A DNA stretch of 9,165 nt, from contig CAIPFS010000356.1 of the NCBI GenBank assembly GCA_903864375.1, forward strand, positions 1 through 9,165, written 5' to 3'. Shown piece after piece: positions 1 to 5,036 of the stretch. This stretch comes from an uncultured Verrucomicrobiota bacterium (GTDB taxonomy: Bacteria; Verrucomicrobiota; Verrucomicrobiia; Limisphaerales; UBA9464). Made by a program: the position numbers and the translations under genes. The notes under the pieces were generated by a model. It had not been told where the DNA came from. It saw only the letters and a program-made list of their open reading frames with translations, and made no database searches. Every line of letters starts with the position of its first letter. Positions within the stretch are counted from its first letter, which is position 1.

Positions 1-145
1 ATCTCTGGGCATCCCGCCCCCAGGCATAAAAGACGAGGCTGGCGAGAATGAGGACGCCGGCCTGCCAGACCGCATGACGGCGGGCATAATGAAGCCCAAA
101 GACGATGGGAAGGAATACGGCGAAACTCCAACTATTGAACAGCAT
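1..145 (-). CDS. MBOAT-family membrane O-acyltransferase (AlgI-like), N-terminal 48 residues only
   Basis: The reading frame starts with ATG at 145-143 and runs off the left edge, so only the N-terminus is visible. It begins MLFNSWSFAVFLPIVFGLHY, continues through a second hydrophobic stretch (about residues 28-42) and reaches YAWGRDAQ. The opening MLFNSW-x-F-x-x-FLPIVF followed by a second helix ending in FYAWG is the characteristic start of AlgI/DltB-type MBOAT proteins. These integral membrane enzymes transfer acyl groups, often acetyl, to exported polysaccharides. The start lies 20 bases after the stop of the ABC permease, on the same strand, so it is probably the third gene of that operon. 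The spacer is pyrimidine-rich on the coding strand and has no Shine-Dalgarno. The catalytic histidine region lies outside the window, so substrate and activity cannot be judged. Confidence 0.8.
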   Translation of the reverse strand, partial: MLFNSWSFAVFLPIVFGLHYARRHAVWQAGVLILASLVFYAWGRDAQR

Positions 146-165
146 GCGTGGAGGAGGGAGGGCCG

Positions 166-1371
166 TTACGATTCAGGGGCGAGGCCGCCGGAAACATCCA
201 CCTGGTAGGCCTTGACCGCCGGTACCACCCCCGCAAGGCCACTGAGGCCCACCAGGGCAGCCGGCGCCCAAAGCAGGACGGGATCCAGTGCCAGCGGATC
301 GAGAACGACTCCCGTCTGGGCGCGGATGATGGCGGACGCGGTCCCGATAATGCCAAAGTAGAAGGCGTAGCCCGGCAGAAGCCCGATCAGCGCCACCGCA
401 GCGGCCTCGGCAACAATGGCGGAGAAAACGGTGGAGCGCCGGGCCCCGAGGGCTCGAAGTATTGCCAGTTCCCTCCGTCGGGCACTCATGGAGTTGTAAA
501 TACTGGCGAGGATGGAGCCGGCGGCAACCAACGCCACGAGCCAGGCAATGAGGGTCAGGATCCGGTCGACCCAACCGAACCGATCGAAAAGATAAGCCAC
601 CTCACGAGCAATGGGCCAGGCGAAGGTGAGGCGATTGCCTTGTCGATTGTACAGAACGTCCAATTGTTGTCCGGCGATGGGAGACCGGAGCTTGACCAGG
701 ACGGCGCTGATGTCACTGACCGTGGAAGGGTCGTGTCCTGACATGTTTTGCAATCCGGCCAGAGGTATCCAAATCACCCGGTCCATGGGCGTGTTGGAGG
801 GACGGGCGATTCCGACAACCAGATATTTTTCAGTATGCTCATTCCGGGCATCGAAATTGAGACCATGATACGGATGAAATTCGTCCCCGGGTTTCAATCC
901 CAATTTTCGGGCGGCAAAACTTCCCACCACCGCTTCCCGGTAACCGTCCTCAAACCAGCGGCCGCCGGTCTCCAACTCGAGATGCCGGGATCGTCCAAAC
1001 TCGGCGACTGAAGGAAGGTTGGTCAAAGTGCCGACCAATCGAAACCCGCGATAATTGTCGCCAATGGCCAGGGGGAGGGCGGTGGAAACGGCCCGATTGG
1101 ACTGGAGGGTGAGATAATCGTCCCAACTCACATTTCCAGGGGAGGCTTCGAGGTGAAAAATCGCGTTGAGCACCAACTGAAGTTTGGAGCCACGGGCTCC
1201 CAGGACCGCATCCCAACCGCCAGCCTGACCGGTGAAGGTGTCATGCGATTGTTTTTTGACCATCCAGACCGACATCAGCAACCCCACGGCCAGTGCGACT
1301 GTCAGGGCGGTGACGGAGGTCGATAGGGCGTGTTGCCGGAGACTCCTCCGAATGAGCAATGGAAGGATCAT
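166..1371 (-). CDS. ABC transporter permease, FtsX/MacB type (401 aa)
   Basis: This is the membrane subunit of a type VII (MacB/LolCE-like) ABC system. One membrane span lies near the N-terminus (about residues 19-38), followed by a large extracytoplasmic domain (about 40-265) and three more spans (about 272-292, 317-343 and 365-389). Between spans 2 and 3 is the cytoplasmic segment with RRRELAILRALGARRSTVF (about 298-316), the typical FtsX-domain coupling region. The N-terminal half (WDAVLGARGSKLQLVLNAIF) is of a kind seen in 'putative ABC transport system permease' genes paired with a MacB-like ATPase. Members of this group move lipoproteins, lipids, peptides or drugs by mechanotransmission. 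The start codon overlaps the stop of the upstream ATPase as ATGA (1368-1371), implying translational coupling. No membrane-fusion protein is visible, so the substrate is unknown. TAA stop at 168-166. Confidence 0.88.
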   Translation of the reverse strand: MILPLLIRRSLRQHALSTSVTALTVALAVGLLMSVWMVKKQSHDTFTGQAGGWDAVLGARGSKLQLVLNAIFHLEASPGNVSWDDYLTLQSNRAVSTALPLAIGDNYRGFRLVGTLTNLPSVAEFGRSRHLELETGGRWFEDGYREAVVGSFAARKLGLKPGDEFHPYHGLNFDARNEHTEKYLVVGIARPSNTPMDRVIWIPLAGLQNMSGHDPSTVSDISAVLVKLRSPIAGQQLDVLYNRQGNRLTFAWPIAREVAYLFDRFGWVDRILTLIAWLVALVAAGSILASIYNSMSARRRELAILRALGARRSTVFSAIVAEAAAVALIGLLPGYAFYFGIIGTASAIIRAQTGVVLDPLALDPVLLWAPAALVGLSGLAGVVPAVKAYQVDVSGGLAPES

Positions 1372-2057
1372 TCGGGGGGATCCGATCGCAGTTGGGAAGC
1401 GTGGTTCAAATCGGCCAGCGATTCAGAACGTTTGAAGGACCCGAGAATGCCGGGGTCATGGCTCACCAGAAGGAGGGCGGCACCCGTTTCGGTGCAGGCG
1501 TTCCGGATGAGCTCCAGGACTTCGCGGCTGTTGACGGTATCCAGATTGCCGGTCGGTTCGTCGGCAAGGACCAGTTGAGGCCGGTTGGCGAGGGCTCGCG
1601 CGACCGCCACCCGTTGCTGCTGCCCGGTGGAAAGCTGCCGGGGAAAATAGTCCAGGCGATGACCCAAGCCGACCCGTCGCAGGAGGTCGTCGGCCCGGGC
1701 ATTATCCACGGAACCCCCAAACGCCATGCCCAATCGAACATTTTCCCGGGCAGTGAAGCCTTGCAACAGGTTGAACGTCTGAAAGATGTATCCGATGTGT
1801 GCGGCCCGGTTTCGGTCGCGGTCGGCTTCGGACGCGCCCATCATCGACTTCCCGGCGACGGCGATGTGTCCTGAATCGGCGGCCAGAATTCCGGCAATCA
1901 GGTGCAAAAAGGTCGTCTTTCCGGTGCCGCTGGGGCCGTACAACGCCACCATTTCCTTCGCATCCAGGGAGAACTGTGGAATTTGAATGACGAGTTGCCT
2001 CGTTCCATCAGGCGAGGTGAACGATTTGCGCAGGTCGGTCAGTTCGAGCAGCGCCAT
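1368..2057 (-). CDS. ABC transporter ATP-binding protein, MacB/LolD type (229 aa)
   Basis: This is the cytoplasmic ATPase that powers the adjacent permease. All nucleotide-binding elements are present in order: Walker A GPSGTGKTT (residues 41-49), Q-loop FQTFNLL (Q93), signature LSTGQQQR (142-149, with T in place of the usual first G), Walker B LVLADEPTGNLD (162-173, catalytic E167) and the H-loop VSHD (H200). The length of 229 residues and the DEPTGNLD form are typical of the LolD/MacB subfamily. It overlaps the permease start by four bases, so the two are almost certainly made as a pair. The start at 2057 gives a normal N-terminus (MALLELTDLRKSF). It faces the sigma-factor gene, whose only good ATG is 18 bases away, so the promoters of both must be compact or overlap coding sequence. 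LolD versus generic exporter cannot be settled here. Confidence 0.92.
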   Translation of the reverse strand: MALLELTDLRKSFTSPDGTRQLVIQIPQFSLDAKEMVALYGPSGTGKTTFLHLIAGILAADSGHIAVAGKSMMGASEADRDRNRAAHIGYIFQTFNLLQGFTARENVRLGMAFGGSVDNARADDLLRRVGLGHRLDYFPRQLSTGQQQRVAVARALANRPQLVLADEPTGNLDTVNSREVLELIRNACTETGAALLLVSHDPGILGSFKRSESLADLNHASQLRSDPPE

Positions 2058-2075
2058 GAGTATTTCGGTAGGGTG

Positions 2076-2786
2076 ATGGTTGGACTGCCAGAGTCAAACC
2101 GAGCCGCGCGGAATCGTTCCCATCTGGCCAGGCGACTCTGTTTCTGTAACCATCACGGCATTCGACAGTCACTAGCCAACGATGGGGTAACGGACGAGAC
2201 CGATTCGCTGGAACTGGATGTCGACGCCTGCCTGGAGCGGGTTCGCGGTGGTGACGAAGCCTCCGCTCGCGAATTGCTGGCCTACCTGACTCCACTGGTG
2301 ACGAAGATCGTCCGGTCTCATTTGCCCCGGCGGACGGCGGAAGAAGATTTGATTCAATCGGTGTTTGTCAAAGTGTTTACCAAATTGGACCAATATAGTG
2401 GATCGGCTCCCTTCACCCATTGGGTGGCCAGGGTGGCGGTAAATACGTGTCTCAATTTGCTGGCTCATGAGCGGGTTCGCCCGGAGTTACGCTATGCCGA
2501 TCTTTCGGAGGAGGAAGAGGCGGTGGTGCAGAATCTGGCCAGTGGTGAAGGGGAGCTTCCATCCGACCAGAACAGCGGAGCCCGGGAATTGGTTCACAAA
2601 ATGCTGGCCATGTTGAATCCGGACGATCGGTTGGCCATCACGCTGCTTCATCTGGAGGGACGCAGCGTGGAAGAGGTCCGCCAGCAGACCGGTTGGAGCC
2701 GGGCACTGGTTAAAGTCCGGGCTTTTCGAGCTCGTCAAAAAATGAAACGACATCTCCAACAACTTTTAAAGGAAACCACGACATGA
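2076..2786 (+). CDS. ECF-type RNA polymerase sigma factor (sigma-70 family, up to 236 aa)
   Basis: It carries sigma region 2 (about residues 66-135, including EEDLIQSVFVKVFTKL and APFTHWVARVAVNTCLN) and sigma region 4 (about 172-232, including LNPDDRLAITLLHLEGRSVEEV and the helix-turn-helix TGWSRALVKVRAFRARQKM). No region 1 or 3 is seen, as in extracytoplasmic-function sigma factors. The acidic linker (DLSEEEEAVVQNLASGEGE) lies between them. The start is uncertain. ATG 2076 is the only in-frame ATG close to the domain (GTG 2073 directly precedes it), but the first 40 residues do not look like conserved sigma sequence. True translation may therefore begin nearer the DETDSLELDV segment, where only CTG codons occur. 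The stop overlaps the next gene's start as ATGA, so the downstream membrane protein is probably its translationally coupled regulator. Confidence 0.87.
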   Translation: MVGLPESNRAARNRSHLARRLCFCNHHGIRQSLANDGVTDETDSLELDVDACLERVRGGDEASARELLAYLTPLVTKIVRSHLPRRTAEEDLIQSVFVKVFTKLDQYSGSAPFTHWVARVAVNTCLNLLAHERVRPELRYADLSEEEEAVVQNLASGEGELPSDQNSGARELVHKMLAMLNPDDRLAITLLHLEGRSVEEVRQQTGWSRALVKVRAFRARQKMKRHLQQLLKETTT

Positions 2787-3121
2787 ATCGCAAAACCAAT
2801 CATTCGGATCCGTTGGACCGCTTGCTCCGGGGTGCGGCACTCGCCGAAGACACCGGGCGCCCTGACACCGGGCGCCCCGACACCGGGCGCCCAATATCCC
2901 CGCTGTCATGGACCGCAGAGAATCGGGTCCTCGGGGCGTGGCGCACTTCGCGGTCGGGAGGAATCGGGGAGTCCTGGATGGGAATGTTCCGTGCGGGCGT
3001 TGCTCTGGCCGGGGCCACCGCGCTCCTGACGGTGTTCATTTCCTGGCGGACGGACGTCACACCCGTCTCGGATGAACTGGCTGCCACCGATGCGGCGTTT
3101 AATGTCGCCGTCCTGCGCTGA
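2783..3121 (+). CDS. Small single-span membrane protein, candidate anti-sigma factor (112 aa)
   Basis: I do not recognise a named family. The protein has a charged N-terminal cytoplasmic-type segment with a possible amphipathic helix (DPLDRLLRGAALAE, residues 9-22) and a perfect triple DTGRP repeat (residues 23-37). A single predicted membrane span follows at about residues 69-88 (FRAGVALAGATALLTVFISW), then a short tail of about 24 residues. There is no zinc-finger HxxxCxxC anti-sigma motif. Its ATG overlaps the sigma-factor stop as ATGA and the LTxxQ sensor begins 28 bases after its stop. Small size, one membrane span with the N-terminus probably in the cytoplasm, and position next to an ECF sigma gene resemble CnrY-type anti-sigma proteins. 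The function is therefore inferred from position and topology, not from sequence likeness. It is more certain as a gene than as an anti-sigma factor. Confidence 0.7.
   Translation: MNRKTNHSDPLDRLLRGAALAEDTGRPDTGRPDTGRPISPLSWTAENRVLGAWRTSRSGGIGESWMGMFRAGVALAGATALLTVFISWRTDVTPVSDELAATDAAFNVAVLR
2849..2893 (+). repeat. Three tandem 15-bp repeats inside the small membrane-protein gene
   Basis: Three adjacent copies of GACACCGGGCGCCC plus one variable third-position base (T, C, A) lie at 2849-2863, 2864-2878 and 2879-2893. They encode DTGRP three times. Each copy contains the self-complementary octamer GGGCGCCC. The 15-base unit keeps the frame, so gain or loss of copies would change linker length without breaking the gene. 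Confidence 0.95.
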
Positions 3122-3149
3122 TCCTTCGCTTCTCTCCGCCCTTGACTCC

Positions 3150-3596
3150 ATGAAGCCGTTCTCCCGTTCAGCGGTCATCGCCTACCTGGTTGCCACCTTT
3201 TTGCTGGGCGCCGTGGCGGGAGGAGCCATTGGCTATCGGTCGGGCCAGTCCCAGTTTTTTCGGCCTCCGCCGCCCAGCGGGCCCATGAGTCAACGAATCC
3301 TGCAACGACTGACGACGGATCTGACCTTGACCGAGGAACAGCAGCGTCAGATCGAACCGCTGGTCAAGGAGGGGGCTGCAGAAATGGAGCGGCTCCATCG
3401 GGAAACCACTCAGCGTATTCATGAGGCCATCAAGGTGGGGCACCAAAAGCTGATACCCCTCCTGACGGAAGCCCAGCGGACAAAGTTGGCGGAATTGGAT
3501 GCGGCCCGGGAAAAGAACGGATGGGGACGGGGAGGGGTCCCGCGACCTCCCGAGCCCAACTCGGACAAGGATAAGCCGGCGCCCCGGGGGCCATGA
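3150..3596 (+). CDS. Membrane-anchored periplasmic sensor, Spy/CpxP/CnrX-like LTxxQ protein (148 aa)
   Basis: The N-terminus has a single hydrophobic segment (about residues 8-29, AVIAYLVATFLLGAVAGGAI) without a lipobox, so it is probably a membrane anchor, although cleavage as a signal peptide is possible. The periplasmic part is mostly helical and charged, with two LTxxQ motifs, LTEEQ (60-64) and LTEAQ (105-109), the hallmark of the Spy/CpxP family and of heavy-metal resistance sensors such as CnrX. Histidines H83, H91 and H98 lie at 7-8-residue spacing between the motifs. The C-terminus is a proline/glycine-rich, charged tail. The start at 3150 (MKPFSRS) is preferred over an upstream in-frame ATG at 3072, which would overlap the previous gene. 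It is the third gene of the sigma cassette and probably senses metal or envelope stress and relays it to the candidate anti-sigma protein. Ligand unknown. Confidence 0.78.
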   Translation: MKPFSRSAVIAYLVATFLLGAVAGGAIGYRSGQSQFFRPPPPSGPMSQRILQRLTTDLTLTEEQQRQIEPLVKEGAAEMERLHRETTQRIHEAIKVGHQKLIPLLTEAQRTKLAELDAAREKNGWGRGGVPRPPEPNSDKDKPAPRGP

Positions 3597-3611
3597 AGGA
3601 TGTATTCTTCT

Positions 3612-3681
3612 AAGTGGCTCATGGGCAATGGTTAGTATTGATTGGTTGATGGGCTTGTGAAAAAAATCACAAAAGCCACTT
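3612..3681. repeat. 8-bp inverted repeat flanking the centre of the sensor-nuoB intergenic region
   Basis: AAGTGGCT at 3612-3619 is the exact reverse complement of AGCCACTT at 3674-3681, with 54 bases between. The enclosed segment ends with the TGTGA-N6-TCACA palindrome. In RNA it could close a long stem-loop after the sensor gene, but no U-run follows, so I do not call it a terminator. An 8-bp match in this distance could be chance. Confidence 0.4.
3655..3672. promoter_or_regulatory. CRP/FNR-family-type operator palindrome upstream of nuoB
   Basis: TTGTGA-N6-TCACAA is a perfect palindrome with an all-A centre, 72 bases before the nuoB ATG. The core TGTGA-N6-TCACA is exactly the half-site and spacing of the classic CRP consensus (established for enteric CRP). 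A CRP/FNR-family regulator controlling the complex I operon, or the end of the sensor transcript, is inferred. The same bases also form part of an imperfect stem (GGCTT-GTGA / TCAC-AAAAGCC, 3652-3677), but the lack of a downstream T-run argues against a terminator. I see no convincing -35/-10 pair around it. Confidence 0.5.
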
Positions 3682-3688
3682 GCAGCCC

Positions 3689-3736
3689 GGAACGACCGAT
3701 CTCAAAGTCCCTCCAAGAACGGTCGTAGGCCGTTCC
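3689..3736 (+). promoter_or_regulatory. Overlapping inverted repeats just ahead of nuoB (possible alternative 5'-UTR hairpins)
   Basis: Several pairings compete. ACGACCG (3692-3698) matches CGGTCGT (3720-3726), GGAACG (3689-3694) matches CGTTCC (3731-3736), and GAACGG (3717-3722) matches CCGTTC (3730-3735) with a 7-base loop. The last hairpin ends 9 bases before the nuoB ATG, where it could affect ribosome access. It may also be a dispersed palindromic repeat element. Role unproven. Confidence 0.4.
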
Positions 3737-3744
3737 GCTTCATT

Positions 3745-4350
3745 ATGACCGTTACCGACAGCCCGACCACGTCCCGGCTCACCACGGCCGATTACGGCTA
3801 CAACTCGAAAATCGAGGGCGAGGTGGTGCACACCCGTGTGGACGCCGCTCTCAACTGGTTTCGGAAAAACTCTCTCTGGCCCATGCCCATGGGGTTGGCC
3901 TGCTGTGCGATCGAGCTGATGGCCGCGGGTGCCAGTCGCTTTGATATCTCCCGGTTTGGCTCAGAGGTGATGCGTTTTTCGCCCCGTCAATCGGACGTCA
4001 TGATCGTTGCGGGCACGGTGACCTACAAAATGGCGATGGCTGTCCGCCGGATTTATGAGCAAATGGCGGAGCCCAAATGGGTGATTGCCATGGGGGCTTG
4101 TGCCTCCACCGGAGGCATGTACCGGAGTTATGCCGTGCTTCAAGGGGTGGACAATATTCTGCCGGTGGACGTCTACGTTGCCGGTTGTCCGCCGCGTCCG
4201 GAGGCTTTGCTCGACGCCTTGATGAAGCTGCAGGCCAAAGTGGGGCGCGAACCGATATCCAGGGACCTGAAGCGTGACGCCGGTCCCGCCTACTACGGAC
4301 GGATGAAGTTCGACCTCGATACCCCGCAGGTTCAAACGCTTCCGGGCTGA
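3745..4350 (+). CDS. nuoB: NADH-quinone oxidoreductase subunit B (201 aa)
   Basis: NuoB is a peripheral-arm subunit of respiratory complex I. It holds the terminal [4Fe-4S] cluster N2, which passes electrons to quinone at the NuoB-NuoD interface on the cytoplasmic face. All four cluster ligands are visible: the tandem pair C53-C54 in MGLACCAIEL, C119 in MGACAS and C148 in AGCPPRPE. Other conserved stretches include SRFDISRFGSEVMRFSPRQ and the PVDVYVAGCPPRPEALLDAL segment. The length is normal. ATG 3745 gives a typical variable N-terminus of about 25 residues. The ATG is preceded by a predicted hairpin and no clear Shine-Dalgarno. This is the first complex I gene of the cluster; nuoA, which usually precedes nuoB, is not in the sequence upstream. 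Confidence 0.97.
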   Translation: MTVTDSPTTSRLTTADYGYNSKIEGEVVHTRVDAALNWFRKNSLWPMPMGLACCAIELMAAGASRFDISRFGSEVMRFSPRQSDVMIVAGTVTYKMAMAVRRIYEQMAEPKWVIAMGACASTGGMYRSYAVLQGVDNILPVDVYVAGCPPRPEALLDALMKLQAKVGREPISRDLKRDAGPAYYGRMKFDLDTPQVQTLPG

Positions 4351-4389
4351 CGGGTTCGGGACCTTCTCCATTCTAAAAACCAGCACCAC

Positions 4390-4980
4390 GTGTCCACCCC
4401 TCTTGAACTCGCCGGGCAACTTCAAGTTGCCTTTGGCGACCTCGTGACAATCCTACCCCTTTTTCGGGATGAGGTTTCGGTCACCGTCCACGCGCCGGCC
4501 CGGATTGCTGAGGTTTGTGCCTTTGCTAAAAACAAGCTGGGTTTTGACATGCTCCTGGACCTGAGCAGCGTCGATCAGTACGGGGATGACCCCCGATGGT
4601 TGGTCGTGTACGAACTCTACGGGTTGTCCCATGGAGCCCACCTGCGGATCAGGACGGCGGTCACTGAGGAATCGTCGGAATTGCCCACCGTCTCAACCGT
4701 CTGGCGCACGGCCAATTGGCATGAACGCGAAGTGTTTGACATGATGGGCATTCGTTTCCAGGGACACCCGGATCTTCGCCGAATCCTCATGTGGGACGGC
4801 TACCCGTATTTTCCGCTGCGCAAGGATTTCCCGCTGGCCGGCAGGCCGTCCGAAATGCCGGAAGTGGCGTTTACCCGCCCGGCACCCCTGGAGGGAGGTC
4901 CTTTTGTCACGGTCCCAGGTGCCAGGGATACCATTGTTCGCGAACCCCGTGCCCGCACGGTGGAGGGCTCGAACGGTTGA
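4390..4980 (+). CDS. nuoC: NADH-quinone oxidoreductase subunit C (196 aa)
   Basis: NuoC is the 30-kDa-type subunit of complex I, a cofactor-free protein that packs against NuoD and NuoB in the connecting arm. The family signature lies at residues 110-133: WHEREVFDMMGI, then HPDLRRIL, followed by WDGYPYFPLRKDFPL. Upstream is the conserved LLDLSSVDQYGDDPRWLVVYEL block (about 55-76). The best start is GTG at 4390, giving MSTPLELAGQL; no in-frame ATG occurs before the conserved core. It lies 39 bases after nuoB and 56 bases before nuoD. It is a separate gene, not the NuoCD fusion of enteric bacteria. Its C-terminal tail after about residue 165 is rich in Pro, Gly and Arg, as is common in this subunit. 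Confidence 0.96.
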   Translation: MSTPLELAGQLQVAFGDLVTILPLFRDEVSVTVHAPARIAEVCAFAKNKLGFDMLLDLSSVDQYGDDPRWLVVYELYGLSHGAHLRIRTAVTEESSELPTVSTVWRTANWHEREVFDMMGIRFQGHPDLRRILMWDGYPYFPLRKDFPLAGRPSEMPEVAFTRPAPLEGGPFVTVPGARDTIVREPRARTVEGSNG

Positions 4981-5036
4981 CGTCTGAGCGTCGCGATCAT
5001 CCAACTGCTGAATTGACCTGAATTTCCCAAATCACC

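Noticed and set aside
148..741. Long plus-strand open frame opposite the ABC permease
   Set aside because: Antisense shadow of a permease with clear FtsX-domain features. The translation is Gly/Asp/Arg-rich and matches no family.
1359..1874. Plus-strand open frame opposite the ABC ATPase
   Set aside because: It lies over Walker, signature and H-loop motifs encoded on the minus strand, so it is a shadow frame.
1902..2075. Upstream extension of the sigma-factor frame
   Set aside because: It would overlap the divergent ATPase gene by about 150 bases and adds no sigma-like sequence.
2069..2097. TTGACT at 2097-2092 on the minus strand as a -35 box for the ABC genes
   Set aside because: No acceptable -10 hexamer lies at 16-18 bases, and the start site would fall almost on the ATPase ATG.
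2849..2893. Tandem repeats as a CRISPR-like array
   Set aside because: The units are only 15 bases, directly adjacent with no spacers, and lie in frame within a coding sequence.
3072..3149. Upstream in-frame start of the LTxxQ sensor
   Set aside because: It would overlap the preceding gene by 50 bases and put a polar stretch ahead of an otherwise normal membrane anchor.
3652..3677. Rho-independent terminator after the sensor gene
   Set aside because: The stem is bulged and no T-run follows on either strand. The palindrome fits a CRP-type operator better.
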